From Polytrichum commune (lineage: Eukaryota; Streptophyta; Polytrichopsida; Polytrichales; Polytrichaceae): a stretch of 64,000 nucleotides of DNA. The stretch is from NCBI GenBank assembly GCA_950295325.1, contig OX485804.1, positions 66,316,033 to 66,380,032 of the forward strand, given 5' to 3'. The translations under genes and the position numbers were made by a program. The notes under the pieces are model-generated. The model searched no databases and had not been told where the DNA came from. It saw nothing but the letters and a program-made list of their open reading frames with translations. This document shows, one piece after another, positions 1-12,243 of this stretch. Numbering within the stretch: the first letter of the stretch is position 1; each line of letters begins with the position of its first letter.

Positions 1-1298
1 TGGTGATGCTTTATGTAAAAAGTAGGGATTTTTTACATGTAAAGTGTTTGCACGTGGATGTTCAACTTTACAATGGAGTGACCTCACCCTGCTTCTGTCA
101 ATGCACGATGGCACAACTCACAACTAGAACTTCATGGAATATGAGAGGATCAAGTGGCACTAGATTCTTCACGACTACAAGGTGCTCCCAATGGTTGCCA
201 ATTCATAATCGGAGCAATTTGACAAATTACGAACCCCGCATACACTAATTTGTTGTTGCACGAGTAATAAGGTTACATGGGTGCTTAAGCCTCCTCAAAG
301 CAAAGGCAAACATTCACCGTGTGGCCTCTCAAGGATTCAACCCCTCATCCCTTAGTTTATAAAGGCAACACCTTATCCACCACTTTCAACATTGACATGA
401 GGTGTCTACAACCCTTCTTTCCCCGCCCTTTATGCAGGCACCCGCCTTGTCCATGCCATCCAACTGGGGCTACTCTTTGCACCCGTCACAAATATGTCAA
501 ATGCTATTCATAGTCACTGGGCCCACCCCAAATGTATACATGATGCACTTTTGGCATGTGTGACACATTTGATAGGTTTGTGACGAGTGCAAAAAACACA
601 CTCCATTAGGAACTTAGGGAACCCTTTGGGATCCTTCAAAATCCCACTCAAATGCTCTCATATAACCGCTTAAATTTCATTTCATTTCAAGGTTGGTCAT
701 CAAAAGGGGCCCAAAGCTGATGGCTCGTACCCTTGATTCTACCTTTCAGAAGGAAGAGGTAGGAGTTTCAACCCCCCCCCCCCCCCTGTTGGCATCATTT
801 CCTTCACAAGTCCTTTTTTGAAGGACTTCGTTTGAAAATTTTCATCCAAGATTCGTGAGTGAATGGAGGTGGAGATTTCATCCAACGTGAAGTTTTCCAA
901 GCTCTACCGGAGGGGAAGAGAAGCTAGAAGATGGGGCAGCATAAGAGCCTTTAGATCTGCTAGACCACAATCGACGGCCAAGATCTTTCTAGCCCCAACC
1001 ACACAGAAGACGTTCACATTGCCTCAGTGACACAGGGGGAGGGGGGTCGTACTATATTGATTTGACATTTTCCCTCCTTTTGCTCATCACAACAATGGAC
1101 TTGTTGGCCGGTTATGTGGCCATTGATGCCTTGGTTATCGGTTTTAATTAGGCTAGTAGGTGTTTGGGTTGCTCGGTGAGTTTGTATTTTAGATCACTCA
1201 TGTCCTTATCTTCCTTCTACTCTCCATCCCAAGCCTAGCTTGGGGTGACTAGGTGGCAATCAAGTTACATTTTAAACCCATAAATGGAACTACACTTA
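1..1298. other. Gene-free stretch, no recognised element
   Basis: No reading frame here resembles a protein I recognise and all frames are short. A run of about 16 C lies near 771-787 and a short G-rich patch near 1031-1046. I see nothing else that can be supported. Confidence 0.5.
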
Positions 1299-2990
1299 GG
1301 GCCACTTTACACTACAGTGAAGAAGTCCATGGGTCATGAATTCTAGGGGAAATTTGAAATTGATTGGCTGAGAGTGACATTCTTGTCCGGTGATGGTTTA
1401 CACTACAGCCAAGAGTCCTTTGGTGGAAAACTTTGTACATGGATGGTAAAATGACATGGTTGCCAACGTGGCAACACTTTCTTGAAAGGGAGTTCTCTGG
1501 AGGTCAGATTTCTTGGGCAACATCAAAGCCTCGGACAAGAAACTTGGCCTCCGGAGAACTCCAACTTGAATAAAATAATTTTTCCAATTTCATTTTACAG
1601 TATGGTTGTATTGAGTGGATAAGTCATTTAATTGTAACTGCTTAGTTTGGTTGGGGCCTAATAGAAATTACGAGGCTTGTACCTTGCTATGTATAGGTAT
1701 TGTATTTTGTCATATTGTCCGTAATTTCTCATGGAATTTAAAGTTCATCGTTTGTTTTTTTTGTGGCTTCACCTCTTCAATCCCACAAGTATTGTTTTCC
1801 CTCTTTAGTATGACATGTTTGAGAAACACAAAAAAAGTCGTATTATCGAGGTGTTGTCTTCTTATCAATATGACGAATGGCGTAAAGTTGCCGTATTATT
1901 GAGGGAATACGAAAACATAAGTAATATGTGCTTGAAAATATATGCAACTAGTTTAAGCAATATAGATGGTATGAAATAATAACTTATAACTCAAAACAAA
2001 TACAAATATTATCAAGAACTCTTGAAATAGGAGTCCAAAGATCTTTGGTGTTGCCTACCCAAGTTAGCAACTGTCATCTTATCTAAATTCCCTACTAACT
2101 GTTGGAAACTAATAATTTCATTAACACCAAAATATAAAGAGTTCTTTAATAAGAAACTAGACAACAATGATACATGACGTTTAGCATCAAGATATTGGTG
2201 ATACTATATCACCCGTGTACAAGGCAACATACTAGGTAGGAGGCCACTCTAACTCTAACCATGTCCATTCTACACTAGTCACCCTAATAATCATTAAGTT
2301 CTCAACAATAATTGAAGTTCCCAAGTAGTTCCCAAGTGAAAATGGATGTATTTTAGATGTACAAACATAGATGAAAGGAATTTTAGCATTAACTACCTCT
2401 TTAATATGAAAAAATGAAGATTCTAAATGTCACATGATTGAATGTTGTAGTCATATAAAAGAGGGAACTTTGAACTAAAAAGTTTGGTCTCGCAAAATGT
2501 GTCATAATATTGAGGGTGTCATATAAACGAGCATCATATTAACGAGGTTAGACTGTACCAACATGTAATTTCTTCAAAAATCAATAAGAAAATAATGTTA
2601 CCTACTTATTTGCCTTAATTTGGGTGTATTATAGAGGTGGAACATTTTCAAAGAATTCTTGTCATGAAAGAAGTTCTAAAACATTGCCATATACATCAAT
2701 ACAATTTTTCTGCACTTCAATACAATGGTCATTTAGGGGGTAAGGTTTTTACTATGGCCGGGGCTATGACCATTTTGTGAAGTCGTCTTATGGACTTCTC
2801 TTCTTGGTGAAGTTGTCCAATACACTTCTCCTCTAGGTGGTTACACTATAGCCGGTCAAGACTTCTTAAGGCATTTTTTTAATGTCTTTTCATCTTCTCT
2901 AGGATACCATCCCTCGCCTCAAATAACCATGTCTTGGGCTGAAATTCTTGACCAACCGGTGCACTTCTCCACCGCTGTGTAAAGCGACCC
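1299..2990. mobile_element. Harbinger-like non-autonomous DNA transposon, 1.7 kb
   Basis: The two ends are inverted copies. The left end (1299-1326) starts GGGCCACTTTACACTACAGT, and the reverse complement of the right end (about 2963-2990) starts GGGTCGCTTTACACAGCGGT; both continue to GAGAAGT or GAAGAAGT. The element is flanked on both sides by the trinucleotide TTA (1296-1298 and 2991-2993). A 3-bp TTA/TAA duplication with GGG-starting ends is the mark of the PIF/Harbinger superfamily. No transposase frame is visible inside, so it would need an outside enzyme. A second inverted-looking segment near 2740-2860 with similar wording suggests nested or internally repeated ends. Confidence 0.7.
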
Positions 2991-3046
2991 TTAATATCAT
3001 ATCTATTGTTATTTGTTATTTTATGTGTAATGAATAGTTTACAAAT

Positions 3047-3238
3047 ACTGTCATGGATGATTGAAATTTGGATGAAAAATCACTCAGTGAGTGACAGTAA
3101 TTACAATATTGAAAATCTAAAATGCCCTGATATTTTAACAAGGAATGACATATCATCTTAGGTTTACATTTAGTGTTGGTGACGCTACATTTAGTTTGCA
3201 ATTAGTATTGAGCAAGACAAAATAGAATTGATGACACT
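3047..3238. repeat. Partial copy of MITE family A
   Basis: This stretch matches the right-hand half of the complete element at 4988-5358. Shared wording includes the run beginning ATGATTGAAATTT, a GACAGTAATT/GACAATAATT segment, TTAGGTTTACAT, and TTAGTATTGAGCAA near the end. The terminal TGACACTA is still present, but the palindromic end that follows has decayed. The left end is missing. Confidence 0.65.
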
Positions 3239-4486
3239 ATAAAAAAACAATAATTTTTGGCATTTGGTGTGACTTGCTTTTGTAACTGCACATTGTAAAA
3301 AAATTCACTGTAAAACTTGGTTTTTTCCCCCAACAAATGTGTTTCTAGTTCCAAGGATTACATATTAACTACAATTTGTAACCCTAAAACAGAATAGAGT
3401 ACAATGTTCAAGGTATTTGGTGTCACTCACTGTTGGCATTTACACACACTGCAATAACTTTCGAAAGAGAATGTAAGACTGTATCAACAAAAGCTGTCAT
3501 TATTCTACGATGCCCCAAACAACTGTGTCTGCATAGCAAGGGTATGTTTCTTTGAGCTCAACCCCTAATTTTGTTGGACAACATCACATCACTGTGCATC
3601 ACACGTAATGGACCTTTTGAGGATAATCCAAAATGCCATCAAAGTACTGCAAATGACTTGTAAATAGAACTTCCAACCACTTCCATATGTCCCAACCATG
3701 AGGCATTATCTTCCTGGGTTTCTGAAACCGCTCTGAAAAGTACCCCGAAAAAAATCAATCATGTTGACTACAGTAGTATGACAACCCAAAAACAGCTGCA
3801 GCCAAGACTCAAATAATGAAGAGATCAGGGAAAGGACTATGACAACCACACGCCCACAGCACCTCCCTTTTCAGTACGTAAAACTTTCGACGTCCGAACT
3901 GACCATGTTGGGAATGCGTGACACATTTCACATGCAGCAAAATTAACTGTTTGCATCCGTTCGGTTGCAAATTCGTGTCAGAATGCCCTCAACCATTCCC
4001 CACAAAATTATCTACTTTGAAGATAGCATCCCTACTTTGCGTAGAATTCTCACAAATGCACCCGTACACATTTGTACTGTTAACAAACAATCATACCACG
4101 TAAATGTCTGTCGCCATACCCGCATTTATCAGTCTCTCAAAAACAAGATATTTCTGATTCAACCATTCAGTGTTCCATTGCGAGAACCCTGTGTTGCACC
4201 TCTGTACAAAACATTCCTCAAGGCTCCTCGACACATGACCTGCCTCGGAGGTAGGGAAGACAAGTCATGCAGGTCTCTCCAGTGAGTTGTGTACCGGCAG
4301 TGATGATGCACCTACCAAAACCACAGAACTCTGGAAAAATGGGTGCAGGCAGGTGAAAGAGGTGGTGATTGAGGGTGGGCTGACTATGTTTGAGCAGAAT
4401 TGTTACTGTCTGCCTGTGACAAAAGTGCAAAATGCTGCGCAGAAACCAAGAGCATCGAGTGTGCAAATGCAACCCACTACTTCATC

Positions 4487-7400
4487 CTATAATGCACCAT
4501 CACTTTCCGGCCACAGGTTTCCGGACTCCGCTGGATGCACATCGAGATCATGCCACCTATGGTTCTCAGGTGGCACAAGGTGATCCTCGAGATCATCGCT
4601 GAGCTCCAAACTCATGCTGATGTCGCTATCAGCTTGGCCCAGGTCAGGTTCACTATCGTCGTCGTCATCGTCGTCATCTTCATCGCTGTCAATATCACTG
4701 GAGCTCGTCTCAGAATCAGATGAGTGCAGCCCATGTGGCCCACTATCATCGCTATCATCGAAGCTGGAGTTGTGTGAATCGCTTTCATCACTGCTTCACA
4801 AAAACAGAAAGCCTAGGTCAGTGACAAGATTGGCCCAAGAACAAGCTTACAATCAACTTGGAAGCAACTTGGAAGCTACGTGCATAAACACTGGGGGTTG
4901 TAACCCACTCATTCTGGAACAACTTCAAACTTCATGTAAAATCTTCCAGCCATATATGACATCATATCCTTTGATGTTCCAGGTAATACACTACACCAAA
5001 TATTGTATTTAGTGTCATATGTCATTTTATGTCACTGTGATAACTTTCCTAATGACATTTCTTATGAAATATTGTCATGTCAACTTACTTTTAGTTCCTC
5101 CACTTTTAGTATGTTCTGCATCCTAAAATTTCTGTGATGAAATATTATCATGAATGATTGAAATTTGCATGAAAAATCACTTAGTCAGTGACAATAATTG
5201 TAACATTGTAAATCTGTAATATCCAAGAAAAATTTACAAGGAATGGCAAATAATGTTAGGTTTACATATAGTATTGGTGACACTACAGAGGCGGTTTACA
5301 ATTAGTATTGAGCAACACAAATAGAGTCGGTGACACTAAATACAATATTAAGTGTGGTTTAATAGGCCCAGAAGGTGAATAGAAAAGGTCCACTGAAAGA
5401 CTAGTAATTTTGAAGCAAGTGGATTTTTGACATATGAGCCTTGAACAAACATCCTACAAGATATGATGCCACTTGACAGACTTTCACCAGGAAATATGTA
5501 AACCTTTTGTGATCTGGAAACTCTGCAAGTAGGCAAAGTTCAGTCCGTTCTTGTCGAACACGCGAAATGACATTCTCTGTGCTGCAAGATCAGCTCCCAA
5601 ATATTACACCCCTGTAAGCACAACCTTATACAGGCACCTTCAACTCCTCATATTGAACATATGCTACTCCCTAAGCCAACTTCAATCTCATATTTAACAG
5701 AAGTTACAACATTGATACATATATACATGACCCCCCACTATGTGACACTATGCATTTGTGTTGCCTATATCCAGCAATTTATTCTCGATGCATGATGTAA
5801 AAGACACTATAAAAGTTAGTAAACCTACTCTGGACTCAAACGTCTATCAAACCAATCTCTTGCTGCAAGTCCGCCCTTGTTTGATATATCCTGCAACAAC
5901 AATGTGCAACCCCAGTATCAGCATCACGTTCAATTCCCCATAAAAGCCTACCCCTGCTTACAACCATCCATGTGCTTGTGACTAGATCCAGCTATCTGCA
6001 GGAATCCTGCCAACTGCATTTCAACTTAGAAAGTCTTCACAGAGATACAGTTAGGGAACTTGGAGGGTACAACTTTCAAAAACATGACTGTGAAGGTGCA
6101 CTAACAAGAAGTCGAAGATTCTTGCATTCGCCTGTGATCAGCATGCACATGAATCGTTCCACCTCAACCTGTCCTTGCCCAAATGCAGACAATCTCCCAA
6201 AGAATAAGAGCGCCCTCCATGACCAGTTCCAAAACTTTCACATGAAGTGACCTTGAAGAACAACGCAAATTTCAGCAATTAGAATCCAAATGTCACTAAT
6301 TTACAACAACATGAAGCAACATTTCACATTTTGACCTTTCTAACAAGTTTCCATATTTACCTCTTTCAAACGTATGCAGTCACGTAGCAAAATAGTCTCC
6401 AAAAGTGATGGTTCATCTGCTGTTCCCACAATACCTCTACCAACACACTTGACAAATTTTAGGCAAAAGAGCAAGCATACAAATACACTAGGATCACTCA
6501 CACATTTTTGTTTCATGAACTTGACAAATTACTTTAGAGGAAGTAAAGGACCTCAGGAAGATGCCCGTAAGCTTATAAGCTCCAGAGAAGTCGACCACAG
6601 TTAGCTTGGGCAAGCCCTGAAAAAAGTGCCAGAAGGAAAAGCTCACCATACTGTTATAAAAAATCAACAGAAACATGCCAGACCAGAGAAAGAACCACTG
6701 CTATACAAATTAAACATACAAGCTGCAAAATTTTACATGAATGATCTTGTGCAAACACACCTTCACAAGTATGTTGGCCCTTTGATCAGCAACTCCATAG
6801 CCACGCAATGCAAGATAAGAAATGTTTGTACACCCCTTCACCAGTTGGTTGCATGCCCCTGTCTTGATGCTCTCTACCATATCTGGAAAATCAACTACTT
6901 CTGTCGTCAGAATACCTGAACACATGCTTGCATGAAAATACATTACATGTGTTTGCATATGTCCATTGTGTTGCTGGCTTACCATGGCCCCACTCGCTGA
7001 TACTTGACTTTCCTGGCTGGCAGCAAAGGCGGGTCAAATTGGGACAGTTAGACCCTACGCACTCCATCAGCGTCCTTATGCTGATTGGTCTGTCCACATC
7101 CCATGCCCCTTCTCAGTGATTGCTTATATATTTAACTCAAATATTAGAGACAGAAATATCTACATATATGCACTAACACAATCCCAATCCTCTGTACACA
7201 GAAATGGTTAAAATCCCACAAAGAGGGAAAGAATCACAGAGATAATTCCTTCCATAAAACTATTCAGGCCCACTTTAGAACATACTTACAGGCCCACGAC
7301 TTCAAGGTCCATCAATGCTGGGCAAGCAGCTATTGCTTTGCTGAGATACTTGCTGTCCAGTTGATCAATGTTGAACAGATAGAGTTTTGTCAATAATGTC

Positions 7401-9659
7401 CTGAACATAGCAATCAGCTTTCTAAATCAATATGACTAGGGAGCTCTGCTTCCAAACAGCTATGATGAAGCATGGCACCACAAATCAGAAACTTCCAGCA
7501 TTTCCTTCAATAATTTAACCTCTCCATATGGTAAGTTTCTCACATAGACAGAGAATAGTTGTTAATAATCATCTATGATAAAACAATAAGAAACAATCAG
7601 AAAAATGTGAGTTGAAGGAAAAAGGCAAATTGTTCGTGATACCCTGCTATGCCATGATGTTCTGTAAGAGGCTCCAAACAATTTCTGGTCAGAAGCTCAC
7701 GGTCAGGTCCTATGCATCTTAAGGGCAAGGCTTTGTCCGTTGTAAGACCTATACTTATGGGACTGCCACTTGCTTTTCCTACAGACATTCTTGGCCCATA
7801 CATCATTGAAGGGGCTCGGTTCTGTCGAGGAAGTGCACCCAATTTCAGAGACCTGTAGAGCCAAACATTTTGCAATTAAAGTTCAACACTACAATATCTA
7901 TAGACTCGGAAATCATCCTACATTATGAACGATATAAATCTCTCTAATGATCAAACCTTGTGCCCATCAGATGACCACATCCCGTGCACACAAATTGTTT
8001 CAGTAGGCTGAAGATCCATTGAACCAATGTTTCAAACTACTTTCAATCAAGTCAATCCTTGTACTCTATTACTGTCACAACAAAGTAATAGACACTGAGT
8101 TATGAATGGCCACAAATAAGAAATTTTCTGGCTTTAAATAGGGAGTGTAATAGCAGTCATACATTCAAAGAGAGAATCTATCCACCCTCCTCATATTTCC
8201 ATACTCTTGCAGTAGCAGATGAGGTTCCATTATACCCAGCTTATCACCTTGACACACTACTCACAACTGACTTACAACAACCACTATATTATATTTTTTT
8301 AAAGGGAAAAAAAACCATGGAATATCAGTCAATATTGAGGAGTTTAAACAGGAAAGCAAATGTCCTGGACATGACTAATAATTGTAAGAATCACAGAAGC
8401 CTAGCTTGGGCAATGTCACCATAAAACCTCAACCCTACAAGAGGTCGGCTGAATGATACTTTGCGCATTGAGAAAAGATTCAGAATTGGTGATCTCAAAA
8501 TTGTACACTGATCTTTAGTTGAGGCCTTTAAAGCATTATTTTGGTTTCTTTGCACAAGCATGTTCAAGCCCTAAGACCTACAATGATACGCTACACAACA
8601 AAATATGCTACATTCAGGATTTCAGGTTGGACTAATCGGAGCAGCACATTACAGCATGACAAAGAAGGGAACACGACTTATCCTACAATGTTTCTTTATG
8701 ATTAGCAGCAGGGCATCCTAAGAACTTCAGCATGAAGAGCACACACGTTCCAAATTCCTCCATGGTTAGAAATAGCTGAAACCTAAAATACAACTGTCAC
8801 ATTAGCTATTCTCAGCACAAATGCTTCTTTTCCAGACTTATCATCATAGACATTGTGGCAATCTGCTCATTCTTCTCAATTGGCAAAAACTAGATCCTCT
8901 CAGTCAGAACAGCGAGTATCAATCTCCTCCAAATGTCATGTGCTGGCCATACAGACATAGATCGCCATCCAAACTACATCATGTCTCAATGATTATTGTC
9001 TACCATAAGAAACTGAAACGGGACAACATACTTACCGCAAGCATTGGCCAGCTCGTTGGACAATCTTGGAGACAGTGCGATTGCTAACTTTGCTAGGGCC
9101 TCCTCGGGTGGTCAGGTCCACGTCCACGTAGCAGGCAGGATCCATGGCTAGTTTATTGAACATATTGCACGACGCTGCAGCTTGACACAAGCTTTGTGTG
9201 CCTAGAAGGGAGAACACCTTCACAACATACAACCACAACATAACTTACATTCATTAACCACGACCAGCTCTCAGAATTTCCAACCCTAATTCGTTCCAAC
9301 CCCTCGGTAACACCAGACAACGGCATGACAGACTGGCAACTTTCCTCACATTACGATCCCAACAAGATCCACGTATTCCTAAAAACCAGTTCACGTAGCA
9401 GAGAGGACGTAAAAACGTGTTGTCTCACCTTCACAGTGAGGTCCTGCGTTAAAGGCCACGCAACGAAATTGTGATGCGCGGCATGCTGTCGAGCCAGCTT
9501 GTTCGCGACGTCCTGCAACTGCAATCCGAAGCTTAGAGATTTTTCCAGGAATTGAGACTTCTCCACCTCCGATTTCTGCTTCAACAATACCCGCTCCACA
9601 GCACAACTTAACATCCCTATGTCCGTCTCCTTCACCAGTGCTTCCAGCATACTGTCCAT
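4487..9659 (-). CDS. SKIP17: F-box/LRR protein, SKIP17 type (12 exons)
   Basis: Likely substrate adaptor of an SCF (SKP1-cullin-F-box) ubiquitin ligase. Exons, in transcript order: 9429-9659, 9036-9217, 7643-7852, 7290-7400, 6983-7089, 6761-6915, 6552-6616, 6361-6436, 6106-6168, 5829-5890, 5504-5581, 4487-4790. All joints are GT-AG and in phase, giving 547 residues and a TAG stop. The F-box lies across exons 1 and 2 (residues about 67-105, WPLTQDLTVKVFSLL then SLCQAAASCNMFNKLAMDP). Next comes a YVDVDLT strand typical of SKIP17, then leucine-rich repeats (for example LTKLYLFNIDQLD, CTNISYLALRGYGV, LLETILLRDC) and a DISNKGGLA segment. The last 100 residues are Ser/Asp/Glu-rich with eight Asp in a row. 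The start is the ATG at 9659, which begins the conserved part. An in-frame ATG at 9836 would add a low-complexity Gly/Val extension and is less likely. Recognition is from remembered Arabidopsis SKIP17. The extracellular or nuclear target is unknown. Confidence 0.9.
4988..5358. mobile_element. MITE family A, complete copy in SKIP17 intron 11
   Basis: The left end reads CACTACACCAAATATTGTAT followed by TTAGTGTCA. The reverse complement of the right end reads AACCACACTTAATATTGTAT followed by the same TTAGTGTCA. That is an inverted repeat of about 25 bp around a 370-bp body. TAATA stands directly outside both ends (4983-4987 and about 5359-5363), which may be the target duplication. There is no coding capacity. 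It sits in the intron between exons 11 and 12. Related copies lie at 16931, 3047 and 32010. Confidence 0.7.
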
Positions 9660-10240
9660 TTCACCACTCCACGCTTGCGATGCTACGGTTCCTCCTATTA
9701 CTCCCACTCCTAACCCTAATCTGACTCCCACTCCTCCTCCGACCCCGGCCTCCCCTTTCCGCTCAATTGCGCCCCCGCCGTTGCACGACCGCCGTTTCTT
9801 CCCGCGGAGCTCCGTCTCTCTGCATTTCTGCGACATCTCTCTCAGCCACGCTGCCGTTCGAAGCTATATTTCACCAAACAATTCCGCTAATTCCCTCAGT
9901 CACCACTCACTTGAATTCCCACTTACTAAGACATCCCGCTCCTCGCCTCGATCCGAGGTTGCCCCCTTCATGCAAGCTTGCAGTCCATGTGAATGAATCT
10001 TCCTCGCCACGCTCTTCTGATGAGAGCCCCGCCCCGCTCGAGCGACCGAGCGAGCGCGGACTGACGGCATCGACGAAGCTCCACGAACGTACCTGTCCGT
10101 CCTGAAGCGACGGAATTTTCGGACGAGCACGGGGAGTCGACGAAGGTGTACGAACGAAATCCTTATCGTGCCTCTCCGTTCAGATCTAAGCGGAAGTCCG
10201 CAGTCCAACTTACTAAATGACTTGATCCTGGACCCCATTC
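9660..10240. promoter_or_regulatory. GC-rich leader and promoter region of the SKIP17-type gene
   Basis: This stretch just upstream of the chosen start is clearly richer in G, C and CpG (for example GAGCGACCGAGCGAGCGCGG near 10040-10060) than the AT-rich surroundings. It holds overlapping short frames on both strands that do not resemble proteins. This is what an unmethylated promoter plus 5' leader looks like. No TATA box can be chosen with confidence. Confidence 0.4.
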
Positions 10241-10544
10241 ACATTTGGGTGTACATATAAGGTATATATGTAAAACGCATGCAACTTAATTGCAATATTT
10301 AGCTTTCCATTAATGAAGGAACTTTTATTAAGTAGTAATAAATGAGGGCGTGCTTATTATGTTGGCCCCTGGGTCTATACGAATGGAGAGACTCAACGGC
10401 TACAATAAAGTGTCTTGTTACATATTAAGCTAGTTGACATGTGTTGTTTGAACACTTTCCTCTTTGCACCCGGGCCCACTTCTTATTGGATATGTGAAAC
10501 ACATGATTACTTTGAGATGATTAGTAATCCAACTCTTGCCCATC

Positions 10545-10620
10545 ATAACATTATTCAGATCCATAACAGTGTTATGTGGGACTGACAATATCATGTGGAA
10601 TATCTTAATAATGTTATGGT
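10545..10620. repeat. Shortened copy of the 24527 hairpin MITE
   Basis: The sequence CATAACATTATTCAGATCCATAACAGTGTTATGTGGGACTG matches the arm of the hairpin element at 24527-24645. The other arm is reduced to AATAATGTTATGG near 10608-10620. It is probably a deletion derivative. Confidence 0.6.
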
Positions 10621-11702
10621 GGCCGTTTGCATCGTAATATTTGTACTGAGGAGCTCATATGAATGCCTTGTTCATTGTCAAAGTGAAGATTCTCATGCCC
10701 CTTGTTAAGTGGTAATATACAGTAGGTCCTCCCCTCCCCCCCCTACGGATCATGTGGAGGACTGAACCTAGAATGTTTAGTGTATTTTGAGCACATTGTC
10801 CATTCTCCTAGGCCTTGGACTCTTCGCACAACAAACAAATAAACTTGAGTGTAAGAAGGGCTATTATTTGAGGCATTAACGCACATAGTAAACACGAGGA
10901 CGAGGTATTATCACTCTCTCTAGTATGTACATTTAGAAAGGCTATTAGGAATTATGAAGTAAAGGTAATGTACAAAAAGGGGTTGTTGAGTTTTGGAGAA
11001 TTGACAATAGATGTGTTAGATTCATCCAATTCACATTTTCATCCATTGTTGTCATATGGTAATAATCCTCGATGACTTACCTTGTCCATTCTTGTTAGGC
11101 TTTTCATTTGGAAGATAAGTTTTACAAATTGGAGGCTCTTGGAACGCCTTATGGGCTCCGTTGAGTTTTGTTCTTTGGATTGTGGCTAAGTTGTTATGCT
11201 CTTGTCTTTCTTTGTTTGATGCATCGTTGAGTTACATGCTATGGATGAGAAAAAATTGAATGACCTTCTCATTGAAAAGTGAAGATGGACTTTGTAAATA
11301 GTAAAGGCCTATTTAATTCACGATATGTAGTGGAGACATTTATCACATTAGATTGTAAAGCTTGGTATAAATACACGGGTCCATTTTTCTAACATGTCAT
11401 TAGTAAGTATACATTTTATTTTCTCTGTAAACTTCTCATATACAAGGGGTTTAATTTCATAGCGACCCACGCATCTCATTTAAGTTTCCAATGAGGAATC
11501 CCCCCCCCCCAAAACAAATTATATATATATATATATATATGGTGAGGAATCCATAGTTCATATGATTTCTAGAAGTGACCCACACTAATAGGACAATCTA
11601 GTGTAGTTAGATATGAGTTTGAGAAATAACATGTGCATGTTAGATAAATCGATTCACATTGATGGAAAAAAAATCCACACCGGGACCCTCCACTAACTCT
11701 TG

Positions 11703-12243
11703 ATTCACTACATTGTTTATGGAATTTAGTGTCACATATGTAATAATGTCACTCATCATATTTTGAGGTGTATGCTAGGTTACATTGCTTATATAACAAC
11801 TTCACCATAATTGTCGCCTCATGACGTTTGGCATTCAAGTGCGCTTATTAATATCTTGGCATGAGCATGTTGAATAGTGTTAGGAGGTGCATGCCTATGT
11901 TACACAATGGCCTACAAGTTGACTAAAGTATACATGAATGACACTTGTCATTAGTATGCTCAAGACTATCTTCCGCTTGCATACAAAAATGTAAACACGT
12001 GACACTTGCCATTAGTACGCTCAAGAGTATCTTCCCCTTGCACACTGAAATGCAAGACTATCATCTAACATATCCAAAAGTGCTACCTCAAATGTCATAA
12101 TGTAGATATTTTATCACTTTAAAAAGTTACTTATGTTGATGAATAGAACTGACAATTAGTGGGCATGACACTTTGAGACATCTAGGCATCTAGTTCAGGC
12201 CCTTCACAAATAGTATATTCGGCACTAAATACCATAAATGGTG
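11703..12243. mobile_element. MITE family B, copy 1
   Basis: The ends are CTACATTGTTTATGGAATTT plus AGTGTCACAT on the left, and the inverse of CACTAAATACCATAAATGGTG on the right. The interior matches 34027-34487 almost throughout (for example TTTTGAGGTGTATGCTAGGTTACATTG and CTTGGCATGAGCATGTT). This copy has an internal near-duplication of an ACACTTGNCATTAGTA(C/T)GCTCAAGA segment (about 11950 and 12003). That segment is single in the other copy and explains the greater length. Confidence 0.7.

Noticed and set aside
6170-6250. Coding continuation upstream of SKIP17 exon 9 (KVLELVMEGALILWEI)
   Set aside because: It would need a frameshift to reach VEVERF. A separate exon at 6361-6436 supplies the LLETILLRDC segment and joins in phase.
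9619-10105. Overlapping plus-strand frames in the GC-rich leader of the SKIP17-type gene
   Set aside because: Low-complexity Pro/Ser/Arg frames produced by GC-rich sequence antisense to exon 1 and the promoter.
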